From assembly GCA_965232895.1 (NCBI GenBank), contig OZ247430.1:3224001-3288000 (forward strand): a DNA stretch of 64,000 bases. The letters are read 5' to 3'. This DNA comes from Bin87 sp965232895 (lineage in GTDB: Bacteria > Chloroflexota > Dehalococcoidia > Lucifugimonadales > UBA3495). Shown piece after piece: positions 16,314 to 24,106 of this stretch (its first letter is position 1; each line of letters starts with the position of its first letter). A program made the translations under genes and the position numbers. The notes below the pieces were generated by a model. That model was not told where the DNA came from, did not search any database, and worked only from the letters and a program-made list of their open reading frames with translations.

Positions 16314-17264
16314 ATGCAACCATTGCTGCATCATTGCGCTTTTCGGCAGGTGGTCCTGCTCACGGTCGGCATCGCGTTGATGGCCACTCTCGCGTGCGGC
16401 TCCGCAGCCCAGCCCAACCCCGCGGCAGCGCCCGAACCTGCCACGTCGACGTCCGCCGATTCCCCTGCGACGAGCGATCACGGCCACGATAGCCAGCCCG
16501 CCCCGGACGCGCCGAGCCAGGCATCCTCGGATGAGGTCGTCATCAAATTGCCAATCACCGATCGGAGCACGACCTTGACCCGGGATGAGCTCCGGGTGTC
16601 CAGGGGTGACACGGTCCGTCTCGTTTTTGAGGCCGACGAGGAGGGAGAGATCCACCTCCATGGTTATGACCTCACGGCGGCCGTATCTCCCGGCCATCCC
16701 GGTGAGTTAGTTTTCGAGGCCGACGCCGCTGGGGCTTTCGGCCTGAATTTCCACGTCTTCGCAGTTGCGAGTTCCGAACCGGCAACCGACCACCACGGGG
16801 CGGATGCGCCCCAACTCGTGGTGTCGGAGACTCCGATCAGTGTGGCAATAACCGCAGAACCGGATGCCCAAGGCGGCGCCGACGTCCAGATCGTTGCAGA
16901 AGGCTTCCGATTCGCCCCGGATCTTGTGGACCAGCCTCACACCCCCGGCGCCGGACACGCTCACATCTACGTGGACGGCGTAAAACTGGGCAGGGTCTTC
17001 GAGAATCAATATCACATTGAAGAACTGGCTCCGGGTGAGCACGAAATTCGGGTGTCACTCAACACCAACGACCACGGCGAACTTACATTCAACGGGGAGA
17101 AAGTCGATTCCACGGTGACCGTCACCATATCCGACGTCGGACAGGGGCACGGTGACAGCCAGTCTGGACAAAGTCATGACGGGCACGGGCACTCCCACGG
17201 AACCCCGGGCGAGCGCGAGATTGTCGCCGAGGTCCACTTGGGCAACCTGGAAGTCTATCCATAG
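16314..17264 (+). CDS. Histidine-rich lipoprotein with cupredoxin-like domain
   Basis: A 316-residue protein; ATG 16314 follows GGAGG. The N-terminus is a signal peptide (VVLLTVGIALMATLACGSAA) with a lipobox-like cysteine and a Ser/Pro/Ala linker holding HGHDSQP. Residues about 75-150 (VSRGDTVRLVFEADEEGEIH, LHGYDL, FHVF) look like the cupredoxin/plastocyanin-like domains of EfeO or CopC type. A second domain around 195-265 has AGHAHIYVDGVKLGRVFENQ, a pattern seen in CHRD/cupredoxin-like repeats. The C-terminus carries another cluster, SHDGHGHSHGTP. A metal-binding envelope lipoprotein is likely; the metal is not known. A bidirectional terminator follows. Confidence 0.65.
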   Translation: MQPLLHHCAFRQVVLLTVGIALMATLACGSAAQPNPAAAPEPATSTSADSPATSDHGHDSQPAPDAPSQASSDEVVIKLPITDRSTTLTRDELRVSRGDTVRLVFEADEEGEIHLHGYDLTAAVSPGHPGELVFEADAAGAFGLNFHVFAVASSEPATDHHGADAPQLVVSETPISVAITAEPDAQGGADVQIVAEGFRFAPDLVDQPHTPGAGHAHIYVDGVKLGRVFENQYHIEELAPGEHEIRVSLNTNDHGELTFNGEKVDSTVTVTISDVGQGHGDSQSGQSHDGHGHSHGTPGEREIVAEVHLGNLEVYP

Positions 17265-17284
17265 CACGGTCGTCGTACAGGGCC

Positions 17285-17321
17285 AAAAAAGCAGGGGGGC
17301 GAATGTTCATTCGCCCCCCTG
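17285..17321 (-). terminator. Rho-independent terminator of the citrate synthase gene
   Basis: A perfect 13-bp stem (17292-17304 with 17309-17321, CAGGGGGGCGAAT and its complement) has a GTTC loop. On the minus strand it is followed after one base by TTTTTT (17290-17285). The hairpin can also serve the convergent plus-strand lipoprotein gene. Confidence 0.9.
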
Positions 17322-17343
17322 GTGTTTCGAGACCGTGCCTGGA

Positions 17344-18480
17344 CTAACGCTGTTCGATGGGCACGTACTCCCGGTCCATCGGCCCGACATAGTGCAGGCG
17401 CGGGCGCAGCAGGATGTTGTTACCGTACTGCTCGATGCACTGCGCTGACCAGCCGGGAACGCGACCCAGCGCGAAGATCGGGATGAACAGGTCCGACGGT
17501 ATCCCCAACAGATGGTAGATGGACCCGGCGTAGAAGTCGACGTTGACATAGATGCCGCGATCACGATAGGGGGCCATCACGTCTTCGGACAGGTGAGTGA
17601 GGATCTGGAACCAGCGGGGGTCGCCGCGCTTTTCGCCCAGGGCCTGGGAACGGTCCCGCAGGTGTCGCGCGCGGGGGTCCTCGGCCCGGTACACGCGGTG
17701 GCCGAAGCCCATGATGCGCTCGCGGTTGTTCAGCTTGTTGCGGGCATACTCTTCGGCATTCTCGGGGTTGCCGATCTCCATCGACATCTTCATCACTTCT
17801 TCTGCGGCGCCGCCGTGAGCCGGTCCCTTCAGCGTGCCCACCGCGCCGGAGACCGCGGCATGAAGCGTCGAGTTGGTGGAGGCGGAAACGCGGGCCGCGA
17901 AGGACGACGCGTTGACGCCATGTTCGGCGTGAAGGATGAAGTCCACGTCCATCAGGGCGATCGTCTCTTCGTCCGGCACCTCGTTGAAGAGCATGTAGAG
18001 GAAGTTGCCGGCGTGGTTCAGGTCGGGGTTGGGCGTGACCGGTTCCAGTCCGGACCGGATGCGATGATGCGCCGTCACGATGGTCGGAGCCTGAGCAGTC
18101 AAACGCAGGGCTTTGCGGACGTTGGCTTCCTTGGAGTTGTTCTCGGACTCTTCGTCAAACGCGGCCAGGCCAATGAGCGCCGTCTGGAGGACGTCCATGG
18201 GATGCGCCGACTTCACCGCGTCGATGACGGTGATGATCTCATCAGGGATACGGCGATTCGCGCGCAGGTAGCCGTCCGTTTCGGCCAACTCCGCCCGGGT
18301 CGGCAATTCGCCGTGCAGCACCAGGTGGATGATTTCTTCAAAAGTGGACTTCTCGGCCAGATCGTGGATATCGTAGCCACGATAGAGCAGTTTTCCGATT
18401 TCGCCGTCGATGAAACTGGACTCCGTGGTGTCCATGTAAACGTTCATCAAACCGCGGTGCAGTTCGGGCTGGTCGGCCAT
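17344..18480 (-). CDS. gltA: Citrate synthase (or 2-methylcitrate synthase)
   Basis: A 378-residue type-I short citrate synthase, which condenses acetyl-CoA with oxaloacetate in the TCA cycle. ATG 18480 (MADQPELHRGL) is preceded by AAGGAG. Catalytic residues are visible: His in LHAEHGVNASSFAARVSAST, His in GFGHRVYRAEDPRAR and Asp in VNVDFYAGSIYHLLGIP. Other landmarks are YRGYDIHDLAEKSTFEEI near the N-terminus and LKGPAHGGAAEEV. The length matches the dimeric Gram-positive/archaeal group, which also contains methylcitrate synthases. No prp genes are nearby, so citrate synthase is the simpler reading. It is monocistronic, between a TTGACA promoter and a strong terminator. Confidence 0.93.
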   Translation of the reverse strand: MADQPELHRGLMNVYMDTTESSFIDGEIGKLLYRGYDIHDLAEKSTFEEIIHLVLHGELPTRAELAETDGYLRANRRIPDEIITVIDAVKSAHPMDVLQTALIGLAAFDEESENNSKEANVRKALRLTAQAPTIVTAHHRIRSGLEPVTPNPDLNHAGNFLYMLFNEVPDEETIALMDVDFILHAEHGVNASSFAARVSASTNSTLHAAVSGAVGTLKGPAHGGAAEEVMKMSMEIGNPENAEEYARNKLNNRERIMGFGHRVYRAEDPRARHLRDRSQALGEKRGDPRWFQILTHLSEDVMAPYRDRGIYVNVDFYAGSIYHLLGIPSDLFIPIFALGRVPGWSAQCIEQYGNNILLRPRLHYVGPMDREYVPIEQR

Positions 18481-18564
18481 CTGTTGTACTCCTTGGTCAG
18501 GGGCTTGGCGACGGGGCGCCGTCCCGTTCACGCCGGCGGAAATCGCCCGATCCGGCGGTAGGTT

Positions 18565-18594
18565 ATGCTAGCATCGGGTTCGGCGGAGTGTCAA
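18565..18594 (-). promoter_or_regulatory. Predicted promoter of citrate synthase gene
   Basis: TTGACA (18594-18589) and TAGCAT (18570-18565) have an 18-nt spacer on the minus strand, giving a leader of roughly 80 nt. The same TTGACA/TAGCAT pair is seen upstream of the peptide-binding protein gene (38339-38311). Confidence 0.6.
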
Positions 18595-18638
18595 CCAAAA
18601 TCGGCAGCCGGCCAACCCTACAAACGCAGGTTTTGAGT

Positions 18639-19556
18639 ATGAAATACGGCGTGATACTGCCCAACGTCGGGCCCCTGGCGCACATCGAATCGTTGGTCCA
18701 AATCGCGCGGCGCGCCGAGGATCTGGGATACGACGGGGTGTTCCTCAGCGACCACATCGCGATACCCGCGGAACTGCGCTCAGCGTACCCGTATCGCAGC
18801 GACGGCCGGTTTCCGCTGACCGCCGCCGACCGCATCCTGGAACCGGTGACGACCCTCGCCTACCTGGCGGCGGTGACCACGCGGCTTCGCCTTGGGTTCA
18901 GCGTTCTGGTGCTGCCCTACCGCCATCCGGCGCTCAACGCCAAGATGCTGGGCACGCTGGACGTGATCTCCAACGGCCGGCTCATCCTCGGCGCCGGCGT
19001 GGGCTGGATGGCCGAGGAGTTCGCCGCCCTGGACTCCGACTTCGACGCGAGGGGAGCGGTGACCGACGAACACATCGCGGTGCTGAAAGCCTTCTGGACT
19101 GAGACCACGCCCGACGTGCATGGCGACCACTACAGCGTCGCCGGACTGGGCATGGCTCCTCAGCCCGTGTCGCAGCCCCATCCGCCCATCTGGACCGGCG
19201 GTATCAGCCCGCCGGCGCTGCGACGCGCCGCTGAACTCGCAGACGGATGGCACGGCGTGCGGCAGAGTCCGGAGGACGTATCGCGGGTCATCGGTCGCAT
19301 CGCCGAGCTGCGAGCGTCACGAGGCGAGAGCATGGAGGGATTCACCATCTCGCTGCGCGCTGGCCTGGAAGTCACCGACGACGCTTTCGCCGGCTCGTCG
19401 CGAACTCCGCTGCGAGGGTCTGCGGAGCAGGTAGCCGGCGATCTGGCGGAATACGCCCGGGCCGGCCTGGACTATCTCGCGGTGGAACCCAGGGCCGCCG
19501 CGCCGGAGCAGCTGATCGATCAGTTGGAGCGGTTCACCTATGTCGACCGACCCTGA
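18639..19556 (+). CDS. LLM class F420-dependent oxidoreductase
   Basis: A 305-residue luciferase-like protein. ATG 18639 (MKYGVILPNVGP) starts the family's first beta strand and so is preferred over the longer open frame. Features are ARRAEDLGYDGVFLSDHIAI, EPVTTLAYLAAVTTRLRLG, VLVLPYRHPALNAKMLGTLD, SNGRLILGAGVGWMAEEF and PPIWTGGISPPALRRAAELA. This is the pattern of the F420-dependent (MER/FGD-like) subgroup common in Actinobacteria and Chloroflexota. The substrate is unknown. It is convergent with the SDR gene, whose stop is only 2 nt away. Confidence 0.88.
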   Translation: MKYGVILPNVGPLAHIESLVQIARRAEDLGYDGVFLSDHIAIPAELRSAYPYRSDGRFPLTAADRILEPVTTLAYLAAVTTRLRLGFSVLVLPYRHPALNAKMLGTLDVISNGRLILGAGVGWMAEEFAALDSDFDARGAVTDEHIAVLKAFWTETTPDVHGDHYSVAGLGMAPQPVSQPHPPIWTGGISPPALRRAAELADGWHGVRQSPEDVSRVIGRIAELRASRGESMEGFTISLRAGLEVTDDAFAGSSRTPLRGSAEQVAGDLAEYARAGLDYLAVEPRAAAPEQLIDQLERFTYVDRP

Positions 19557-19557
19557 G

Positions 19558-20316
19558 CTATTGGGCGGTCCAGCCGCCGTCCACCACCACCTCGCTGCCG
19601 GTTACAAAGGACGATTCGTCGGAGGCCAGGTAGAGCACGGCGTTGGCGACCTCCTCGGGCTCGCCGTACCGGCCCATGGGGATGCGGGCCAGCATCATCG
19701 AAAGCCGTTCCGGATCGTCGCGGCCGGCGCGGGTCATATCCGTGACGATGGGGCCGGGATGCACCGAGTTGACCCGTATGCCCCGGTTCGCGTACTGCAG
19801 CGCGGCGGCCTTGGTGAAGATGCGGACGCCGCCCTTGGAGGTCTGGTACGCCGATCCGTTGTAGGGCACGCCGACGATGCCCAGCTGCGACGATATGTTG
19901 ATTATGGAGCCTCCGCCGGCCTCCAGCATGGCCGGTACAGCGGTGCGCGTGCCCAGGAACACGCCTTTGAGGTTCACGTCGATGGTCCGGTCCCACATTT
20001 CCACCGGTTCCTCGTGGATCTCGAACGAGTTGCTGCCGATGCCGGCATTGTTCACCAGCGCGTCGAGACTGCCGAACTGCGACACGGCCTGGGCCACTGC
20101 CGCCTGCCAGTCGGCTTCCTGGGTCACGTCCAGGTGCACGTAGCGGCAACGCCCGCCATCGGCGGCAATGGAAGCCGCGGTCGCCTCGCCGTCCTCGTCC
20201 AGGATGTCGCCGATCACAACTGCCGCGCCTTCCCGGGCGAACAGCCGGGCCTCGGATGCTCCCATCCCGCGCGCGCCGCCGCTGATCAACGCGACCTTGC
20301 CGTCCATCCTGCTCAT
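19558..20316 (-). CDS. Short-chain dehydrogenase/reductase (SDR)
   Basis: A 252-residue classical SDR; GAGGTG precedes ATG 20316. Motifs are SGGARGMG (cofactor loop), LDVTQEADW, NNAGIGSNS, IINISSQLGIVG with the catalytic Ser, and YQTSK. The C-terminal VTGSEVVVDGGWTAQ is typical. GDILDEDG at the end of the second strand predicts NAD(H) rather than NADP(H). It belongs to the cyclopentanol/hydroxysteroid dehydrogenase-like group and resembles the truncated SDR at 63676. It lies 12 nt after the acetyltransferase gene, so the two are probably one operon. The substrate is not predictable. Confidence 0.9.
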   Translation of the reverse strand: MSRMDGKVALISGGARGMGASEARLFAREGAAVVIGDILDEDGEATAASIAADGGRCRYVHLDVTQEADWQAAVAQAVSQFGSLDALVNNAGIGSNSFEIHEEPVEMWDRTIDVNLKGVFLGTRTAVPAMLEAGGGSIINISSQLGIVGVPYNGSAYQTSKGGVRIFTKAAALQYANRGIRVNSVHPGPIVTDMTRAGRDDPERLSMMLARIPMGRYGEPEEVANAVLYLASDESSFVTGSEVVVDGGWTAQ

Positions 20317-20328
20317 GCTGTCACCTCG

Positions 20329-21519
20329 TCAGAAGTTGTATGGCGTCCACGGCATCAGGGGCACCGCGAACGCGCGGTCGGCGCGCTGGACGGCGCCCGA
20401 GGTCACCTCGTCCACCAGGCTTGCCTGCTGCAACGTGCCGAAACTGGCCGCGCCCAGGTACACTGACGCCAGGGCGGAAACGTCGATTGACAGGTCCGCG
20501 CCGCCGGTGACGGACCGACACACGCCACCCTCCGGCGACATCTCGAGATTCCAGCAACCCTGGTTCCAGTCGCAGAAGTCGTCGCGGATTTCCAGCGCCA
20601 GGCGGTCACTGGCAGCGTAGGTTCGCTGCTCCAAAGCGGCGGAGACGTCCACAACGCGGACCCACAGGCCGTCGCGTGCCGAGCGTTGCAGCCGGCGCGG
20701 GTCGGCCAGCATCCAGGGGAGGGGATCGTCCACGGGCCGCCTCGTGGCCTCGGTGCGCTCATACAAATCGAGGTCGAAGCAGAACCGCCACAGCGCGGTG
20801 GACGCCTCGCGGGTTGTCGCCACCAACTCGTTGACCGTCACCGTGGGTCGCTGGGTGCGGTAGGAGGCGTAGCCGTCGATGCGCCCGTCCTCCACGTAGG
20901 CCACGTAGAACACGCCGCCGGAGCCTCCCTGGGAGTGGATGGGGTCGTTGGCGGCGTCCTCCCAGTGGTGCCTGGCGCGCTGGAACACCGCGGGCCGGCC
21001 CTGGGTGCCGCGCCGGGATACGTCCGGCAGCTTCTCCAGGATGTCCGCCGGGTTCACGAACTCCAGGAGGCCGGGGCTGTCGTGGCGGCGGGCGTAGGCG
21101 CTGTGGCGCTTTTCGATGCTCCACTGCTCGTGGACCGCGCCGATGCCGTAGCCGAAGCGCCCGTAGATTCCGCTCTCGGTGGCGAACAGGGCGGCCAGGG
21201 GCTCGCCGCGTTCGTGGATGCCGTCGATCTGGTGGCGCATCATCCGGGTCATGATGCCCCGGCGAGTGTGGGTGGGCTGCACCTCTACGTTGGACACGCC
21301 GGCCACGGCCGAAACGCCCCCCGGTATCGACATCTCCAGCAGGTGCGAGTGGCACCCGCCCACGATCTGCCCATCCTCGAACACCGCGATGGATCGCCCC
21401 AGGTCGAAGCGAGGGCGCAGATGCTCCGGGTCGTGGGCCAGGCGGTTGCCGTGGGCCCGCGACTCCGTGCTCATCCACCGCTCAAACTCGCCGGGGGTTA
21501 TGTTTCTCAGTTCAGGCAT
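20329..21519 (-). CDS. Eis-like GNAT N-acetyltransferase
   Basis: A 396-residue protein with the Eis architecture: an N-terminal GNAT domain, a second degenerate GNAT domain and a C-terminal sterol-carrier-like domain. The acetyl-CoA loop is VQPTHTRRGIMTRMMRHQID, followed by ALFATESGIYGRFGYGIGAV, which is a signature of this family. The C-terminal carboxylate end (MPWTPYNF) matches the family habit of using the terminal carboxyl group in catalysis. Eis enzymes acetylate aminoglycosides, peptides or other amines; the natural substrate here is unknown. ATG 21519 follows GGAAG, directly downstream of the HigA gene on the same strand. Confidence 0.85.
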   Translation of the reverse strand: MPELRNITPGEFERWMSTESRAHGNRLAHDPEHLRPRFDLGRSIAVFEDGQIVGGCHSHLLEMSIPGGVSAVAGVSNVEVQPTHTRRGIMTRMMRHQIDGIHERGEPLAALFATESGIYGRFGYGIGAVHEQWSIEKRHSAYARRHDSPGLLEFVNPADILEKLPDVSRRGTQGRPAVFQRARHHWEDAANDPIHSQGGSGGVFYVAYVEDGRIDGYASYRTQRPTVTVNELVATTREASTALWRFCFDLDLYERTEATRRPVDDPLPWMLADPRRLQRSARDGLWVRVVDVSAALEQRTYAASDRLALEIRDDFCDWNQGCWNLEMSPEGGVCRSVTGGADLSIDVSALASVYLGAASFGTLQQASLVDEVTSGAVQRADRAFAVPLMPWTPYNF

Positions 21520-21523
21520 TCGG

Positions 21524-21853
21524 TTATTCTTCCGACCCGGTTAAGGACAAAGCTACTACCGCGTCCAATTTATCAGAAAGACGGTCCTGGGCGGTCTCCA
21601 GGTCGTATTGACTTTGGAGCCCCATCCAGAACCCGGCGGAATTCCCAAAGAAGCGCGAGAACAGCAGCGCCGTCTCCGCCGTGATCGCACGCTCTCCATG
21701 AACGATGGCATGGATGCGCCTCGCATCGACCCCGATGGCCTTGGCCAATCGGTACTGCGTGATATTCATCGGCCGGAGAAAGTCTTCGTCGAGAATTTCC
21801 CCCGGGTGGATGGGCGGCAGTTTTTCAAAGTTGTGCACGTCCGGACTGGACAT
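21524..21853 (-). CDS. higA: HigA-type antitoxin (HTH)
   Basis: A 109-residue antitoxin starting at ATG 21853 (MSSPDVHNFEKLPPIHPGEI), with AAGAGG upstream; the open frame continues upstream only as read-through. The XRE helix-turn-helix has the HigA/VapI pattern HPGEILDEDFLRPMNITQYR, LAKAIGVDARRIHAIVHGER and then SAGFWMGLQSQYDLETAQ. It neutralises the HigB toxin and represses its own operon. It follows the toxin gene by 28 nt, the toxin-first order typical of higBA. Its stop lies 4 nt from the Eis-like gene, so some read-through into that gene is possible. Confidence 0.93.
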   Translation of the reverse strand: MSSPDVHNFEKLPPIHPGEILDEDFLRPMNITQYRLAKAIGVDARRIHAIVHGERAITAETALLFSRFFGNSAGFWMGLQSQYDLETAQDRLSDKLDAVVALSLTGSEE

Positions 21854-21881
21854 GATCGATCCTCTTACCGTCTCCGCATTT

Positions 21882-22163
21882 CTAGTGATAGTCCACAATC
21901 TCCACGCGGTAGGCATCTCCGCCATCCCAAATGAAGCAGATGCGCCACTGATCGTTGATCCGAATGCTGTGCTGCCCGTTGCGGTCGTCCGATAGGGCCT
22001 CAAGTCGGTTGCCAGGAGGAACCCGCAGGTCAGTCAGGTCCATGGCATTATGGAGCATCATCAACTTGCTCTGAGCACGACGCTGGATGTGCTCCGGGAA
22101 CTTGCGAACACGGCGACGTTCGGCTACGGCCTGCGTATCACTGTCCTGGTATTCCTTGATCAC
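21882..22163 (-). CDS. higB: HigB/RelE-type toxin (mRNA interferase)
   Basis: A 93-residue HigB-type toxin of the RelE/ParE superfamily, which cleaves mRNA at the ribosome. It starts at GTG 22163 (MIKEYQDSDTQAVAERRRV). Typical segments are RRAQSKLMMLHNAMDLTDLR, PPGNRLEALSDDRNGQHSIR and INDQWRICFIWDGGDAYRVE. No Shine-Dalgarno is present, because the start codon is embedded in the 18-bp direct repeat of the operator. Its leader is about 17 nt. It forms a two-gene operon with higA. Confidence 0.93.
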   Translation of the reverse strand: MIKEYQDSDTQAVAERRRVRKFPEHIQRRAQSKLMMLHNAMDLTDLRVPPGNRLEALSDDRNGQHSIRINDQWRICFIWDGGDAYRVEIVDYH

Positions 22164-22216
22164 ACGCTAATAATAGATCACACGCTAATAATAGCGCATT
22201 ATGCTATTAGCGTAAA
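22158..22216 (-). promoter_or_regulatory. higBA promoter with direct-repeat and palindromic operator
   Basis: On the minus strand TTTACG (22216-22211) and TATTAT (22193-22188) have a 17-nt spacer. A perfect 18-bp tandem repeat occupies 22158-22175 and 22176-22193 (GATCACACGCTAATAATA). CGCTAATA (22183-22190) and TATTAGCG (22205-22212) form an inverted repeat across the promoter. Binding of HigA there would block transcription, the usual autoregulation. The proximal repeat covers the toxin's GTG start codon. Confidence 0.7.
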
Positions 22217-22265
22217 TCACTAATAATGGCAGCAGATCAGGAGCGCTCAATCGGTCAGGCGCGAA

Positions 22266-22362
22266 TCATATTTCAACTATTCGTTTACGGCGCGGGAGAC
22301 TTGATGCTGTTACTAGGGTACGCTTAGCGTTGTCCAACGCGTCTGGGTTCGCCGACGTTAGG
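22266..22362 (-). pseudogene. C-terminal part of an ORF split by the IS element
   Basis: Left of the IS the minus strand is open to TGA at 22268-22266, reading LTSANPDALDNAKRTLVTAS followed by SLPRRKRIVEI. Its partner is the N-terminal part at 23283-23430 on the other side of the IS. The family is not recognised. Confidence 0.5.
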
Positions 22363-23282
22363 AACCGTTGGTGCTAGTTTGTGTTAATTTTGAAAACGCC
22401 ACGAGGTTCCATTATGCTGTGAGTTGACAACACCTACAGCGGAGGAACCTCGTGAACATCGCCGATTTTATCACCGAACTCTACTGCAAGATAGACGACG
22501 CCCTGCCTGACTTACTCCAGCATCCCCAAGCCATCCTCTCCCTCAGCAAAGTGGTCACTATAGGCGCGCTCTACGCCATGAAGAACGTCAGCCGCCGCGC
22601 CTTCTACCACTGGCTCACCGACAACTATGGCCGCCTCTTTCCCAAATTGCCCGACCGCACCCGCCTCTTCCGCCGCCTGGAAGCCCAGGCATGTTGGACC
22701 GGCTACTTCCTGGCCCAGCCTACCTTGCTGGGCGTGGCCGACAGCTACGGCATCGAACTGGGCCATCCGGTACGGCCAGGGCGCCGGTTCCATCAAATCG
22801 GCAAGAAGGGCAAGTCCAACCATCGCTGGATAGTTGGTGGCAAACTTTGCATCGTGCTCAACAAGTTCGGGCTGATTGCCGATTGGGATTGCGCCACCGC
22901 CAACGTCCACGATCAGACCTTCCAACCCCTGCTCGCCCACTATGATGGCCAGATGATTATCCTGACTGATACCGGCTTTCACCGGGCCAAAAGCCTGCCC
23001 CTGGCTTGAACAGGGGGCGACCCGGCCAACGTGAAACTGTGTCGTCGTGGAGAGTGGAACGTGCGCCTGATCGTGGAGACGACCTTCTCCATGCTGACTA
23101 CAGTCTGGGGCAGCAAACAGATGCGTCATAACACCTGGCGAGGATTTGAGGCGCATTTGTGTTACATCATGGCCGCGTCAGCATACTGGTGCAATGGAAT
23201 GGATTGGAACCGGACGAAGATAGGGTGGTTCCATCGCTCCATTGCTCAATTCGTCCTCTGACACTGACTAGCACCAACGGTT
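22363..23282 (+). mobile_element. IS982-family insertion sequence (about 920 bp)
   Basis: The ends are a perfect 15-bp inverted repeat: AACCGTTGGTGCTAG (22363-22377) and its complement (23268-23282). Weaker matching (GTGT) continues inward. One transposase frame lies between them. No clean target-site duplication is visible: the left flank ends CGTTAGG and the right flank begins TATAGTC. The element lies inside a minus-strand ORF. Confidence 0.85.
22452..23261 (+). pseudogene. IS982-family DDE transposase with in-frame TGA
   Basis: The frame spans 269 codons and reads as one transposase except for TGA at 23007-23009. The N-terminal part has LSLSKVVTIGALYAMKNVSR, RLFPKLPDRTRLFRRLEAQA, LGVADSYGIELGHPVRPGRR and QIGKKGKSNHRWIVGGKLCI. 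It ends DTGFHRAKSLPLA before the stop. The same frame then continues TGGDPANVKLCRRGEWNVRL, VETTFSMLTTVWGSKQMRHN to TAA at 23261. Catalytic acids would be in VADSYGIE, ILTDTGFH and VRLIVETTF, so the C-terminal acid lies beyond the stop. The copy is probably inactive unless the stop is suppressed. AGCGGAGGAACCTC precedes ATG 22452. Confidence 0.85.
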
Positions 23283-23430
23283 TATAGTCTTCAACCCGCA
23301 GGTCATACGCAATGGCATCGTTCCGGATCTGGTACACCGTGCTGGCTTTGAGTTGGAAATCCACCCGGTTGACGCCGCGACGGTCTGGGTCAACAATCGT
23401 TCCGTCAATACCATGGTCATCCAATGCCAT
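23283..23430 (-). pseudogene. N-terminal part of an ORF split by the IS element
   Basis: ATG 23430 (MALDDHGIDGTIVDPDRRGV) has GGAGG 9 nt upstream. The frame then reads NRVDFQLKASTVYQIRNDAI followed by AYDLRVEDYKP, and enters the IS right end at 23282. Downstream codons up to 23167 derive from the transposon. Together with 22266-22362 it represents one gene of about 80 residues interrupted by the IS. The function is unknown. Confidence 0.5.
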
Positions 23431-23640
23431 GGTCATCAACCTCCGGGTTGGACAAACGAAAGCCGGCGCGAAATATCACTGCCCTGGTGTAAGCCCGCGA
23501 CAATTGCTCTTGAATGAAATTAGGCGACATTGCGCTGTTCCACGGCTCATCCAGATGGCGATTGTTACCATATTCCAGCCAGCTACATCAAATCGTATAT
23601 AAGTTCGTCTAATTGTCAACCCCGGCACCGATCCGCCCTG

Positions 23641-23649
23641 TGCTATGAT
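23641..23649 (+). promoter_or_regulatory. Extended -10 element upstream of rplY
   Basis: TGCTATGAT fits the extended -10 pattern TGnTATAAT, about 55 nt before the L25 start codon. No good -35 is seen. Confidence 0.4.
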
Positions 23650-23704
23650 ATGCGCTCCAACCGGGGTTGCCCCCGCCACATGTTCTCCAGGAGTTCCGAT
23701 TACG

Positions 23705-24013
23705 ATGACCACCCCGACGGTTTCCGTCCAACTCGAACCCCGCGACACCCTGGGAAAGAAGGTCAAAGCACTGCGCCGGGAAGGCATAGTTCCGGTGCAT
23801 CTCTACGGCAAGGGTGTCGAATCCCGCTCACTGCAGTGCCAGGCTCGCACCCTGCTGTTGGCCATCAGCAGCGCCGGCGGTGAATTCGGCCAGCCCATGC
23901 GCGTGACCATCGCCGGCGAAACGAGCGAGTACACCGCCGTCGCTTCGGAGATCCAGTGGCAACCCCGCACCGGCGACGTGCTGCACGTCGATTTTCGGAC
24001 CGTGGCTCAATAG
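23705..24013 (+). CDS. rplY: Ribosomal protein L25
   Basis: A 102-residue short-form L25 that binds 5S rRNA in the large subunit. ATG 23705 (MTTPTVSVQLEPRDTLGKKV) is preceded by CAGGAG; the open frame extends 60 nt further upstream without initiation signals. The family core KALRREGIVPVHLYGKGVES and the C-terminal TGDVLHVDFRTV are clear. It lacks the long C-terminal TL5/CTC domain, which is normal for the short form. It stands next to a DUF3800-like gene and then secA on the plus strand. Confidence 0.92.
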   Translation: MTTPTVSVQLEPRDTLGKKVKALRREGIVPVHLYGKGVESRSLQCQARTLLLAISSAGGEFGQPMRVTIAGETSEYTAVASEIQWQPRTGDVLHVDFRTVAQ

Positions 24014-24106
24014 ACGGTCCGAGCCACTGACGCTGGCAATCGCCGCCGTCACTGCCAACCCCAGTCAGGGCAGATAGAGCCCGCCGCGCCAGCCTGGGAG
24101 GCTACC

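Noticed and set aside
23007..23009. Transposase TGA as a second selenocysteine codon
   Set aside because: It does not align with a conserved Cys and lies in a degrading IS; a nonsense mutation is the simpler reading.
22363..23282. Target-site duplication flanking the IS
   Set aside because: Left flank CGTTAGG and right flank TATAGTC do not match; any duplication has been lost or was very short.
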